A DNA stretch of 64,000 nt from Luteimonas aestuarii (GTDB taxonomy: Bacteria > Pseudomonadota > Gammaproteobacteria > Xanthomonadales > Xanthomonadaceae). The stretch spans positions 1 through 64,000 of the forward strand of contig NZ_SMTF01000015.1 in NCBI RefSeq assembly GCF_004357985.1, read 5' to 3'. Numbering within the stretch: position 1 is the stretch's first letter; every line of letters starts with the position of its first letter. Under the pieces are notes generated by a model. It was not told where the DNA came from and did not search any database. It was given only the letters and a program-made list of their open reading frames with translations. Of the stretch, positions 10,035-18,749 are shown piece after piece. Position numbers and translations under genes: made by a program.

Positions 10035-10382
10035 TCATTCGAGGAAGATCAGCCACGCCGCCACTGCAATCAGCGCGAACCCGGCCCAGTGGTTCCACTT
10101 CAACGCCTGGCCGAGGTAGCTCGTGGAGAACACGGCGAACACCAGCAACGTAATCACCTCCTGCATGCCCTTGAGCTGCGGCGCGGAGTAAAGGGCACTG
10201 CCGAGGCGGTTGGCGGGCACGGCCAGGCAGTATTCAAAGAACGCGATGCCCCAGCTGATCACGATCACGCCGATCAGCGGCGCCGACTTGAATTTCAGGT
10301 GCCCGTACCAGGCGAAAGTCATGAAGATGTTGGACGCCACCAGCAGGGCGACGGGGGTCAGGCGGTCGAGGAGGGTCGGCAT
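10035..10382 (-). CDS. DUF486 (DMT-like) small membrane protein
   Basis: 115 residues with four hydrophobic helices, matching the DUF486 family of half-size drug/metabolite-transporter-like proteins. Signature segments are SNIFMTFAWYGHLK, SWGIAFFEYCLAVPANR and KWNHWAGFALIA. No substrate is known. Proteins of this size usually act as dimers of antiparallel subunits, by analogy with EmrE. It converges on the DUF962 gene and is divergent from the response-regulator gene. The 168 bases upstream contain repeated CTTCACAAA motifs that belong to the regulator side. Confidence 0.8.
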   Translation of the reverse strand: MPTLLDRLTPVALLVASNIFMTFAWYGHLKFKSAPLIGVIVISWGIAFFEYCLAVPANRLGSALYSAPQLKGMQEVITLLVFAVFSTSYLGQALKWNHWAGFALIAVAAWLIFLE

Positions 10383-10471
10383 GGCCGTGGCTCATGGGTG
10401 GTGGGCGAGCGAATTCTAGGCCCGTTCGGTGTGGTTTCGACGAAGTTGCGGCCGTTTGGCGCTGTTCCGGC

Positions 10472-10521
10472 GTCTTCACAAACCTTGCATGCGCTCCCCT
10501 GCAGTCTTCACAAAGTTGAAG
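10472..10521 (+). promoter_or_regulatory. Direct repeats GTCTTCACAAA upstream of the response regulator
   Basis: GTCTTCACAAA occurs at 10472-10482 and again at 10504-10514, 32 bases apart (about three helical turns). The second copy continues into an inverted repeat, CTTCA-N6-TGAAG, ending at 10521. OmpR/PhoB-type regulators bind tandem direct repeats, and the site lies 30-80 bases before the regulator start codon, so it may be an autoregulatory site. This is inference from position and repetition only. Confidence 0.4.
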
Positions 10522-10550
10522 ATGACGCCCCGACGGGCAGGATTGATCGA

Positions 10551-11264
10551 ATGCGCAGTGGACAGGAGACGGGTGGTCTGGTCCTCATCGTGGAGGACAA
10601 CCGCAACATTTCGGAGATGGTGGGCGAGTACCTCGAAAGCCGCGGCTTCGAGGTGGACTACGCCCAGGACGGCCTGGATGGTTACCGGCTGGCCAGCGAG
10701 AACAGCTACGACGTCGTCGTGCTGGACCTGATGCTGCCGCGGCTGGACGGCATCGAGGTGTGCAAACGCCTGCGCCAGGAAGCGCGCAAGTCCACGCCGG
10801 TGCTGATGCTGACCGCGCGCGACACGTTGGATGAAAAGCTCACCGGCCTGTCGTCCGGCGCCGACGACTACCTCACCAAGCCGTTCGCGATCCAGGAGCT
10901 GGAAGCCCGGCTGCGTGCGCTGATCCGCCGCGAACGCCGGCAGGTGGGCTCGGAAGTGCTGAAGGTCGCCGACCTCGTGCTCGACCCGGCCAGCATGCGC
11001 GCCACCCGCAACGGGGACGAACTGCAGCTGTCGCCGATCGGCATGAAGCTGCTGACCATCCTGATGCGCGAATCGCCGCGCGTGGTGAACCGGCAGGAGA
11101 TCGAGCGCGAGATCTGGGGCAATGGCTTGCCCGATTCCGACACCCTGCGCAGCCACCTGTACAACCTGCGCAAGATCATCGACAAGCCGTACGACAAGCA
11201 GCTGCTGCACACCGTGCAAAGCGCCGGCTACCGCATCGCCGACATCGAACAGTCGCCGGCCTGA
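10551..11264 (+). CDS. OmpR/PhoB-family response regulator
   Basis: 237 residues. The receiver domain (VLIVEDNRNIS, acceptor Asp in VVLDLMLPRLDG near residue 59, conserved Lys in DYLTKPF) is joined to a C-terminal winged-helix DNA-binding domain (EIEREIWGN, then LRSHLYNLRKIID and YRIAD). The start is the first ATG that gives the normal receiver N-terminus. The sensor kinase follows 24 bases downstream, and a MacAB-like export system follows the kinase. It most likely controls that export system or envelope homeostasis, but the signal cannot be read from the sequence. Confidence 0.92.
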   Translation: MRSGQETGGLVLIVEDNRNISEMVGEYLESRGFEVDYAQDGLDGYRLASENSYDVVVLDLMLPRLDGIEVCKRLRQEARKSTPVLMLTARDTLDEKLTGLSSGADDYLTKPFAIQELEARLRALIRRERRQVGSEVLKVADLVLDPASMRATRNGDELQLSPIGMKLLTILMRESPRVVNRQEIEREIWGNGLPDSDTLRSHLYNLRKIIDKPYDKQLLHTVQSAGYRIADIEQSPA

Positions 11265-11288
11265 TGCGAAGCAGCGGGTAGTCGGGAC

Positions 11289-12581
11289 ATGCCACAGGGG
11301 TTGCCGAAGCGGATCCGCTTCGCTTTCGTCACGCAGGCGTTGCTGGCATCGGTCGCGATGGTGGTGGGCATCGTGGTCGTGGGCGCCTACGTCCGCGACA
11401 CCCTGCTGGATCGATGGCTCGACACGGAAGCCGCCGCGTTCTGGGCCAACGGCGGGAACGCCGCGGAGCTGCCGCGATCGGCCTTGTTGCAAGCGTGGTT
11501 CGTCACGCCTGGCGACGACCCCGCGGCGGTGCCCCCCCGGATCCGGGAACTGGCCCCCGGCAAGCATGTTGCGCTTGGCGACGGCGAGCCACGCCACGTG
11601 TTGCTCGATCGTCGTGCCGAGGGGGATCTGTATCTCGCGATATCCACGCACATGGTGAACCGCATGGCCTGGCTGACGGCGCTGCTGCTCGGCGGGCTGG
11701 GCCTGCTGGGCATCGCCGTGATTTCCTGGCTGACCTATCGGCGCTCCAGGCTGATGGTGTTGCCGGTCAATCGCCTGTCCGACGTGGTGGCGCAGTGGAA
11801 TCCCAACGACTGGGATGCGGCGATGCCGGTCGTGCTGCCGTATCCCCTGGCCGCCGATACCAGCAAGGAAATGCGTGCGCTTTCGAGTGCACTGGGTGGC
11901 CTGGCCACGCGCATGGCGGAGTTCGTGCAGCGCGAGCGCGACTTCACCCGCGATGCCAGCCACGAGTTGCGCACGCCGCTGACCGTGGTGCGGGTGGCCA
12001 CCGACATGATGCTCGGCGATCCCGCTGTACCTGCGCACATGCAGCGATCGTTGTTGCGCATCCAGCGCGCCGTGCAGGACATGGAAACCCTGGTCGATGC
12101 CTTCCTGATCCTGGCGCGCGAGCGCCACGTGGCTCCCCAGACCGAGGAGTTCGCGCTGCGCGACCTGGTGGAAGAAGAAGTCGACAAGGCGCGTGCCCTG
12201 CTGCAGGACAAGCCGGTCGAGCTGCATCTTGTCGAGCATGCCTCGCCCCGCCTGCTGGCGCCGCCCCGGGTGCTGTCGGTGATGCTGGGGCACCTGCTCA
12301 GCAATGCCTGCACGTTCACCGAGCAGGGACGCATCGACGTGGAGATCGATACCGACGAGGTGCGCATCCGCGATACCGGCATCGGCATGTCCGAGGACAC
12401 CCTGCGGCAGGCCTACGATCCGTTCTTCCGCGCGGACCAGTTCAACCCCATCGGCAAGGGGATCGGGCTGACCATCGTCCGCCGCCTGGGCGATCGCTTC
12501 GGCTGGCCGGTGACGCTGGAGAGCGAGCCGTCCCGCGGCACGCTGGCGACCATCCGTTTCGGCAACGCATCCGTCGCCTGA
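11289..12581 (+). CDS. Membrane sensor histidine kinase, partner of the upstream regulator
   Basis: 430 residues with a transmembrane helix at about 12-34, a short periplasmic domain (about 90 residues), a second helix at about 124-146, and a HisKA domain with the phospho-His in DASHELRTPL (residue 225). The HATPase domain has N box GHLLSNACTFTEQG, G1 RDTGIGMS and G2 GKGIGLTIVRR. No clear HAMP motif is seen in the linker. The gene is co-directional with the response regulator and lies immediately behind it. The small periplasmic domain suggests sensing of an envelope signal; the ligand is unknown. Confidence 0.92.
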   Translation: MPQGLPKRIRFAFVTQALLASVAMVVGIVVVGAYVRDTLLDRWLDTEAAAFWANGGNAAELPRSALLQAWFVTPGDDPAAVPPRIRELAPGKHVALGDGEPRHVLLDRRAEGDLYLAISTHMVNRMAWLTALLLGGLGLLGIAVISWLTYRRSRLMVLPVNRLSDVVAQWNPNDWDAAMPVVLPYPLAADTSKEMRALSSALGGLATRMAEFVQRERDFTRDASHELRTPLTVVRVATDMMLGDPAVPAHMQRSLLRIQRAVQDMETLVDAFLILARERHVAPQTEEFALRDLVEEEVDKARALLQDKPVELHLVEHASPRLLAPPRVLSVMLGHLLSNACTFTEQGRIDVEIDTDEVRIRDTGIGMSEDTLRQAYDPFFRADQFNPIGKGIGLTIVRRLGDRFGWPVTLESEPSRGTLATIRFGNASVA

Positions 12582-12666
12582 AGCCTGCCCGAGGGCGGGC
12601 CGTGGTCTGGTCCCATGGCTGTCAACTCGCGGCCGATCCATGCGTTAGCCTGATCCGAGTGAATCC

Positions 12667-14241
12667 ATGAGCGACCGCATCCGCATGTCTTCCCCATCCA
12701 ATGCCCCTGCATCTTCCAAGCCCACGTCCCGGCCAGGCGCCAAGCGGCGCCGCAGTCCGCTGCCGCGCATCGTGGTCGCGCTCGTCGTCGTTGCCGCGCT
12801 GGCGGCAGCTGGCTGGTACTGGACGCAGCGCGGCGCGGCCGACCAGGCCGGCGCATTCCGCACCACTGAAGTCGAGCGCGGCAACATCCGCGTCGCCATC
12901 TCCGCCACCGGCACGCTGAGCGCGATCTCGACGATCGTGGTCGGCAGCCAGATTTCCGGCCAGGTGACCGACGTGCTGGTGGACTTCAACAGCGAGGTCA
13001 AGCAGGGCGACGTGCTGGCGCGGATCGACCCGAGCACCTACGAGGCGCAGATCGAGCAGGGCAATGCGCAGGTGGCTGCGGCGCGCGCGTCGCAGGCGCA
13101 GGCGCAGGCCACCCTGCGCAACGCCGAGCTGGATTACCGCCGGAAGGCGGACCTGGGCACGCGGCAGCTGGTGGCGCAGGCCGACATCGACCAGGCGCGG
13201 GCCGCGTTCGAGCAGGCGCAGGCGCAGGTGAACTCCACGCAGGCGCAAATCCGCCAGCAGTCGGCATCCTTGCAGACCACGCAGGTCAATCTCGACCGCA
13301 CCGTGATCCGTTCGCCGGTGGATGGCGTGGTGCTGACGCGCACGATCGAGCCGGGCCAGACCGTCGCCGCCAGCCTGCAGGCGCCGGAGTTGTTCACCAT
13401 CGCCGAAGACCTGTCGAAGATGAAGATCGAGCTGGCGGTGGATGAGGCCGACATCGGCCAGATCCGCCCCGGCCAGACGGTGACGTTCAGTGCCGACGCG
13501 TTTTCGGACCGCCAGTTCCGCGGCGTGGTGGACCAGGTGCGGTTGGCCGCCACCACCACCAACAACGTGGTGACCTATCCGGTCGTGGTGAGCGTGGACA
13601 ACGCCGATGGCACGCTGTTGCCGGGCCTGACCGTCAATGCCGAGATCGAGGTCAGCAACCGCGAGGGCGTGCTGAAGGTGTCCAATGCGGCCCTGCGCTA
13701 CAAGCCGGTCGGCGACACCGCAATCGCTCCTGCTGCGGGCGGACGTGGCGGCGCGGGGATGTCCGAGGAATTCGAGCGCATCGCGTCCACGCTGGACCTC
13801 AACCCGGAGCAGCGCGCGGCGTTCGATGCCGCCGTCGCGGAGCAGCGCCAGCGCAGCGAGGCCGCGCGCCAGTCTATGGGCCAGCAGCAGCGGGGTGCGG
13901 CCGCCGGCGGTGGCGGACCGCCGCCGGGCGCGATGGTGATGCGCGCGGGTGGCGGCGGCGATGCCAACCTGCAGGCGCAGATCCGCCAGCGGATGCTGGA
14001 GCGCATGCAGCAGAACTTCGCCGACTTCACGCGTACGCTGGACGAGGGCCAGCGGCAGCGTTGGAACGCGGCGCTGGCGTCGTCGCTCAGTGCCACCCGT
14101 GCGACGCTGTACAGGCTGGTCGACGGGCGCCGCGAGCCGGTGCAGGTGCGCATCGGTGCCAGTGACGGCAGCAGCACCGAAGTCATCGGCAACCTGTCCG
14201 AAGGCGACGTGATCATCACCGGCGAGCGCGCGGCACGATGA
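12667..14241 (+). CDS. MacA-like periplasmic adaptor of an ABC export system, with an extra helical insertion
   Basis: 524 residues, well over the ~370-400 usual for MacA. There is a single N-terminal membrane anchor (about 34-53), then lipoyl/barrel-sandwich halves (ISATGTLSAI, VGSQISGQV and VIRSPVDGVVL) around an alpha-helical hairpin (about 120-210, Gln/Ala-rich). A beta-barrel follows up to KVSNAALRYKP. From about residue 356 to 480 there is an insertion: Gly-rich linkers around helices containing LDLNPEQRAAFDAAV and LDEGQRQRWNAAL, resembling the LTxxQ motif of Spy/CpxP-type proteins. The membrane-proximal strand then resumes at LYRLVDGRREPVQV. The stop overlaps the ATPase gene (ATGA), so adaptor, ATPase and permease are one operon. 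Confidence 0.88.
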   Translation: MSDRIRMSSPSNAPASSKPTSRPGAKRRRSPLPRIVVALVVVAALAAAGWYWTQRGAADQAGAFRTTEVERGNIRVAISATGTLSAISTIVVGSQISGQVTDVLVDFNSEVKQGDVLARIDPSTYEAQIEQGNAQVAAARASQAQAQATLRNAELDYRRKADLGTRQLVAQADIDQARAAFEQAQAQVNSTQAQIRQQSASLQTTQVNLDRTVIRSPVDGVVLTRTIEPGQTVAASLQAPELFTIAEDLSKMKIELAVDEADIGQIRPGQTVTFSADAFSDRQFRGVVDQVRLAATTTNNVVTYPVVVSVDNADGTLLPGLTVNAEIEVSNREGVLKVSNAALRYKPVGDTAIAPAAGGRGGAGMSEEFERIASTLDLNPEQRAAFDAAVAEQRQRSEAARQSMGQQQRGAAAGGGGPPPGAMVMRAGGGGDANLQAQIRQRMLERMQQNFADFTRTLDEGQRQRWNAALASSLSATRATLYRLVDGRREPVQVRIGASDGSSTEVIGNLSEGDVIITGERAAR

Positions 14242-14948
14242 GCGACGCCGCCTCCACTTCGGTGCCGGTCATCGAGACGCGGGCACTGCGCAAGGTCTAT
14301 GCCGAGGGCAGCGAGGCGGAAGTCATCGCACTGCAGGGCGTGGACATGCGCGTCGACCGCGGCGAGTTCGTCGCCATCATGGGGCCGTCCGGATCGGGCA
14401 AATCGACGCTGATGAACCTGATCGGCTGCCTCGATACGCCCACCTCCGGCACTTACCACTGCGACGGCGTGGACGTGTCCACGCTGGACCGCGAGGAGCT
14501 GGCGGCACTGCGCCGCGACAAGATCGGGTTCGTGTTCCAGGGCTTCAACCTGCTGCCCCGGATGAGCGCCGAAGACAACGTGGCGATGCCGCTCGGCTAC
14601 GCCCAGGTGCCGCCCGCCGAACGCAGCCGGCTGGCGATCGAGGCGCTGGAGGCGGTGGGCCTGGGCGGACGTACCTCGCATCGCCCGAGCGAGCTGTCGG
14701 GTGGCCAGCAGCAGCGCGTCGCGATCGCACGCGCGCTGATCAACCAGCCGCCGATCCTGCTGGCGGACGAACCTACCGGTGCGCTGGACTCGAAGACCGG
14801 CGAGGAGATCCTGGCGCTGTTCAAGCGCCTGCGCGACGACGGCCACACCGTCATCCTGATCACCCACGATGCCGAAGTGGCCGCGCACGCCGACCGCACC
14901 TACGTCATGCGCGATGGCGAGATGCATGAGGAAGGGGGCGAAGCATGA
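14238..14948 (+). CDS. MacB-type ABC transporter ATP-binding protein
   Basis: 236-residue nucleotide-binding subunit of the LolD/MacB class. It has Walker A GPSGSGKST, a Q-loop (FVFQGFNLLPRMSA), signature LSGGQQQRVAIARAL, Walker B ILLADEPTGALD and the switch His in LITHDAEVA. Here the ATPase is separate from the permease, whereas in E. coli MacB they are fused. It overlaps both neighbours by four bases. With the adaptor and permease it should form a tripartite exporter working with a TolC-like outer-membrane channel that is not in this window. Confidence 0.94.
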   Translation: MSDAASTSVPVIETRALRKVYAEGSEAEVIALQGVDMRVDRGEFVAIMGPSGSGKSTLMNLIGCLDTPTSGTYHCDGVDVSTLDREELAALRRDKIGFVFQGFNLLPRMSAEDNVAMPLGYAQVPPAERSRLAIEALEAVGLGGRTSHRPSELSGGQQQRVAIARALINQPPILLADEPTGALDSKTGEEILALFKRLRDDGHTVILITHDAEVAAHADRTYVMRDGEMHEEGGEA

Positions 14949-16174
14949 AGTTCTCCGACGTGTTGCGCACCGCCCTGTTCGCGCTGCGCGGCAACTGGAT
15001 GCGCAGCGCGCTGACGTCGCTGGGCGTGATCATCGGCATCGCCTCGGTGATCGTGATGGTGTCGGTGGGGCAGGGTACGCAAGCGGAGATCGATCGCATG
15101 GTCTCGGGCCTGGGCTCGCAGCGGCTGGACATCTCCTCCAACGTGCCGCGCAGCAGCGGTGGCGTGCGCATGGCCGCCAGCAGTTTCTTCACCTTGAACA
15201 CCGACGACATCGACGCGATCCGCGGCGAGGTGCCCGAGGTGCAGTACATCTCCGGTTCCCTGCGCGGCAACAGCCAGGTGGTGTTCGCCGAGCGCAACTG
15301 GAACGCCAGCTGGCAGGGCGTCGAACCCGATTACCTGACGATCTACGGCTGGGAGATCGCGGAAGGACAGGGCTTCGAGGAAGCCGGCGACGACATGGTG
15401 GTGCTGCTGGGTGAAACGGTGCGCCGCGAACTGTTCGGCGAAGAGACCGGCATCGGCGAAACCATCCGCATCGGCCGCGTGCCGCTGACCGTGATCGGTA
15501 CGCTGGTACCCAAGGGGCAGAGCAGTTGGGGTCGCGACCAGGACGAGGTGGTGATGCTGCCGCTGGAGAACGCGCGGCGGCGGCTGATGGGTGCGATGGG
15601 CATGCCGCCAAAGGCGGTGATGGAGATCGCGCTGGCCGTGGGCAATCCCGACGACCTGACCTACGTGCAGGGCGAGATCGAATCGCTGCTCCGCCAGCGC
15701 CATCGCATCGCGCCGGGCGCCGAGGACGACTTCCGCGTGCGCAACATGTCCGAGATCGTGGCCACGCGTACCGCCACCACGCGCCTGATGTCCTGGCTGC
15801 TGGGCGCGGTGGCGACGATCTCGCTGATCGTCGGCGGCATCGGCATCATGAACATCATGCTGGTCTCGGTGACCGAGCGGATCCGCGAGATCGGCCTGCG
15901 CATGGCGGTCGGCGCGGGACCTTCCGATATCCGTCGCCAATTCCTGGCCGAGGCCATGCTGCTGTCGCTGGGCGGTGGCACGCTGGGCATCGTGATCGGG
16001 GTGATCGGGGCGCTGCTGGTGGGCCAGTTCAACAGCGAGCTGCCGGTACAGCTCAACGGCCAGGTGATCGGCCTTGCCGCGGGGTTCTCCATCGCCACCG
16101 GCCTGTTCTTCGGCTACTACCCGGCCAGCAAGGCCAGCCAGCTCGACCCGATCGAGGCGCTGCGCCAGCAGTAG
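14945..16174 (+). CDS. MacB-type ABC transporter permease (FtsX-fold)
   Basis: 409 residues. One N-terminal transmembrane helix (about 20-42) is followed by a large periplasmic MacB_PCD domain, then three C-terminal helices in the FtsX pattern, with the conserved GGIGIMNIMLVSVTERIREIG segment after the first of them. It is predicted to drive mechanotransmission across the inner membrane, not classical substrate translocation. It is the last gene of the adaptor-ATPase-permease operon. The 449 bases after it contain no gene and hold a pair of palindromic repeats. Confidence 0.93.
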   Translation: MKFSDVLRTALFALRGNWMRSALTSLGVIIGIASVIVMVSVGQGTQAEIDRMVSGLGSQRLDISSNVPRSSGGVRMAASSFFTLNTDDIDAIRGEVPEVQYISGSLRGNSQVVFAERNWNASWQGVEPDYLTIYGWEIAEGQGFEEAGDDMVVLLGETVRRELFGEETGIGETIRIGRVPLTVIGTLVPKGQSSWGRDQDEVVMLPLENARRRLMGAMGMPPKAVMEIALAVGNPDDLTYVQGEIESLLRQRHRIAPGAEDDFRVRNMSEIVATRTATTRLMSWLLGAVATISLIVGGIGIMNIMLVSVTERIREIGLRMAVGAGPSDIRRQFLAEAMLLSLGGGTLGIVIGVIGALLVGQFNSELPVQLNGQVIGLAAGFSIATGLFFGYYPASKASQLDPIEALRQQ

Positions 16175-16241
16175 GCGCGACTCGGACGCGAGACGTTTCC
16201 GGTTCGTGGCCCCGTCGAGGGAAAGAGGATCGGCCGGGGTT

Positions 16242-16310
16242 GCGCAGGTCCAATGCCACCGCAGGTCGCGGCCCGATATCCGCTTGGTTGCGGTGGCATC
16301 GGACCTGCGC
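16242..16310 (+). repeat. Dispersed palindrome, copy 1 (constant loop, long stem)
   Basis: The stem arms 16242-16262 and 16290-16310 are 21-base complements with one mismatch. The loop carries the family core GTCGCGGCCCGATATCCGC followed by TTGGT. It is the left half of an inverted pair with copy 2. The core itself can fold a small inner GCGG/CCGC stem. Confidence 0.93.
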
Positions 16311-16397
16311 GGACAGATCGTCGCAAGGTCGGTGGAAGCGCGAACGGCTTGTTCCCCGACTGGCCTTGTTGCCTGACGCATCGTCGATGTGGGGGGT

Positions 16398-16460
16398 GCC
16401 TGCCGGGGCCATGCCGACCAAGCGGATATCGGGCCGCGACTCGACATGGCCCCGGCAGGC
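16398..16460 (-). repeat. Dispersed palindrome, copy 2 (inverted core)
   Basis: The stem arms 16398-16413 and 16445-16460 are perfect 16-base complements (GCCTGCCGGGGCCATG type). The loop holds the same family core in reverse orientation (ACCAAGCGGATATCGGGCC). It faces copy 1 across an 87-base spacer. Confidence 0.93.
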
Positions 16461-16623
16461 GCGTCCGCGTATCGGGATCTGAAGAAGCACCGATCCCCAG
16501 GGTTGGTTTCTCGCGCTCCGTGCGAGGGTCGCGATACGCCCGTGATGGTGTGGGGCCAGTGCGGTCGGGCCATCGGTGTCCGGTCACGGGGTATCCTTGT
16601 GCTTTCCGCGCGGGGTTTGCTCG

Positions 16624-17649
16624 ATGCGCTTGTTGATGACTCTGGTATTGGCAATGGTGGCCATGAACACGAATGCACAGGATGCAGCACATGAAGCGGG
16701 CGGCCGGTTCGCCCTGGTGATCCACGGTGGCGCGGGCGTGATCGAACGCGCCGACCTGTCCGCCGCCGACGAGCGCGAGATCCGCGCGGCGCTGGACGTG
16801 GCACTTGATGCCGGGCATGCCGTGCTGTCCGCCGGCGGCACCGCGCTCGACGCCGTGCAGGCCGCGGTGGTGGCGCTGGAGGAGTCCCCCCGGTTCAACG
16901 CCGGCAAGGGTGCGGTGTACAACGCCATCGGCCGGCACGAGCTGGATGCCTCGATCATGGAAGGCCATACCCGCCGTGCGGGCGCGGTGGCCGGCGTGAC
17001 CACGGTGCGCAACCCCGTGACCCTGGCGCGCGTGGTGATGGAGCGCTCGCCGCACGTGATGCTGATGGGCGACGGCGCCGAGCAGTTCGCGGACCGGCAG
17101 CCCGACATCGAGCGTGTCGGCAACGACTGGTTCGACACCGAGACGCGCTACGAGCAGCTGCAGCGGGCACGCGAGCGCGAGCAAGCCGAAGCGCAGGCGG
17201 GCGAGGTCGATCCGCAGGACCTGAAGGGCAAGTATTTCGGCACCGTTGGCGCGGTGGCGCTGGACGTGCACGGCCACATCGCCACGGCCACCTCCACCGG
17301 TGGCATGACCAACAAGAAGTTCGGGCGCGTGGGCGACTCGCCGATCGTCGGTGCCGGTACCTGGGCGGACGAGCGCTGCGGCGTGTCAGGCACCGGCTGG
17401 GGCGAATTCTTCATCCGCAATGCGGTGGCACACGACATCTGCGCGCGCGTCGCCTATCGCGGCGACACCCTGCAGGCCGCGGCCGACGAAGTGATCATGA
17501 AGCGCGTCCCCGAGCTGGGCGGCGACGGCGGTGCCATCGCGCTCGACCGCGAGGGCAACATCGCCATGCCGTTCAATACCTCGGGGATGTACCGCGGCTG
17601 GATCAAGCCCGACGGGGATCGTGGTACGGCGATCTTCCGCGAAGAGTAG
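16624..17649 (+). CDS. Isoaspartyl peptidase/L-asparaginase (Ntn-hydrolase family), exported
   Basis: 341-residue plant-type asparaginase that removes isoaspartyl residues from peptides and may hydrolyse asparagine. The N-terminus MRLLMTLVLAMVAMNTNAQ is a signal peptide. The family pattern is clear: LVIHGGAG, RFNAGKGAV and DASIMEG, then autocleavage before Thr207 in the GTVGAVALD segment, followed by TSTGGMTNKKFGRVGDSP and SGTGWGEFF. The new N-terminal Thr is the nucleophile of the mature enzyme. An upstream in-frame start exists, but MRLLM begins the signal peptide. It is a single-gene unit converging on the SGNH lipoprotein gene. Confidence 0.93.
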   Translation: MRLLMTLVLAMVAMNTNAQDAAHEAGGRFALVIHGGAGVIERADLSAADEREIRAALDVALDAGHAVLSAGGTALDAVQAAVVALEESPRFNAGKGAVYNAIGRHELDASIMEGHTRRAGAVAGVTTVRNPVTLARVVMERSPHVMLMGDGAEQFADRQPDIERVGNDWFDTETRYEQLQRAREREQAEAQAGEVDPQDLKGKYFGTVGAVALDVHGHIATATSTGGMTNKKFGRVGDSPIVGAGTWADERCGVSGTGWGEFFIRNAVAHDICARVAYRGDTLQAAADEVIMKRVPELGGDGGAIALDREGNIAMPFNTSGMYRGWIKPDGDRGTAIFREE

Positions 17650-17733
17650 GCAACGTTGCTTTCTCCGTAGGGCTGCAGGCGCTGCGGACTTGTCTCACGG
17701 GGACCGAGTGCCCCCATCCGGCGCGTTGGGCCG

Positions 17734-17757
17734 CCTTCTCCCGCAGGCGGGAGAAGG
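17734..17757. terminator. GC hairpin between convergent genes, possible bidirectional terminator
   Basis: The 10-base stem CCTTCTCCCG/CGGGAGAAGG with a CAGG loop is perfectly complementary. It sits between the convergent ends of the asparaginase and SGNH genes. There is no T-tract on either side. Similar CCTTCTCCCGC-type palindromes are common between genes in related genomes. The rest of this 138-base gap shows nothing else. Confidence 0.5.
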
Positions 17758-17787
17758 GATGCCATGCGTGCGTCGGCCGCGAGTGCG

Positions 17788-18525
17788 CTACCGCTGCAGG
17801 TACGGCGCCACCACTTCGCGCCACAGCGCATAGGCCGCGGCATTGAGGTGCAGGCGGTCGCCGATGAACAGGTCCTCGCGCGGCCGGCCTGATGCATCGA
17901 GCAGCGGCGTGGCGACATCGATGAAGTCGACGCCGTCCTGCGTTTCCGTCCACTCGCGCACCAGGCGGTTGGCGGCCTGCTGGCGGGGCAACTGCTCGAT
18001 GCGCGACGGACTGGGCTTGATCGCAAGGTAACCGATGCGCACAAGGGGTTGCTCGCTGCGCAGCCGGGTGACGAAGGCCTGGAAATCGGACAGCACCTGC
18101 GCCGGCGTGCGGCCTGCATTGATGTCGTTGTCGCCGGCATAGATCAGCACCTGGCGCGGGCGGTAGCGGAGGGCGACCTCATCGGCGTAGTGCACGGAAT
18201 CGCGCACCTGCGAGCCGCCGAAGCCGCGATTGAGCACCGGTACCCCCGGGAAGTCGGCGGCCAGCGTGTCCCACATCCGCACCGAAGAGCTGCCGGTGAA
18301 TACCACGGCATCGCGCGGTGGCGGGTTGGCGGCGTCCTCTGCCGCGAAACGGGCCATGTCCTGCACCCAGGCGGGGTCCGAGACGGGGTCGAGTGTGGTG
18401 GTGCGCGCCTCGGCGTCGGTCGCCGGTTGCAGCGCTGGGGCGGTGCTGCAGGCCGCCAGCAGCAGGCCCAGCAACATGGGCAGGAATGGAACGCGTGCGG
18501 GCAGGTCGCGGGCCGGCATGGGCAT
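17788..18525 (-). CDS. SGNH/GDSL-family hydrolase, lipoprotein
   Basis: 245 residues. The N-terminus PMLLGLLLAACST has a lipobox (LAAC), so the protein should be lipid-anchored. SGNH blocks are present: block I FTGSSSVRMW (catalytic Ser), block II NRGFGGSQ, block III AGDNDIN and block V DRLHLNAAAY (Asp and His). Substrate is unknown; such enzymes are usually esterases, lipases or acetylhydrolases of envelope polysaccharide. The start is the ATG of MPMPARD, preceded by GAGAGG; the longer frame upstream lacks a ribosome-binding site. It is divergent from dgkA. Confidence 0.86.
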   Translation of the reverse strand: MPMPARDLPARVPFLPMLLGLLLAACSTAPALQPATDAEARTTTLDPVSDPAWVQDMARFAAEDAANPPPRDAVVFTGSSSVRMWDTLAADFPGVPVLNRGFGGSQVRDSVHYADEVALRYRPRQVLIYAGDNDINAGRTPAQVLSDFQAFVTRLRSEQPLVRIGYLAIKPSPSRIEQLPRQQAANRLVREWTETQDGVDFIDVATPLLDASGRPREDLFIGDRLHLNAAAYALWREVVAPYLQR

Positions 18526-18749
18526 GTCCTCTCGGCGGGAGAAGGCAAGTGAACCAGCCCCGGCCCCGCCATGCAAACGTTTTCATGGCATAACGGGGTC
18601 CAGGTCATGGATGTGGCAAAATCCGCGCGCTGACACCCGGTGCCCGGGTCTGCAGAGGGTCCCATGCCAGCCAGTCCAATCGCCTCCTGCCTCCGTCGCG
18701 CCCGTCGCGCGATGCGCGCTGGTCGTGGGTGCAGGAGCGCGTAGGCCGC

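Noticed and set aside
10019-10036. GACGGGGTCCTGCCCGTC hairpin as a terminator between the DUF962 and DUF486 genes
   Set aside because: The stem is only about six bases, lacks a T-tract and overlaps the end of the DUF486 gene.
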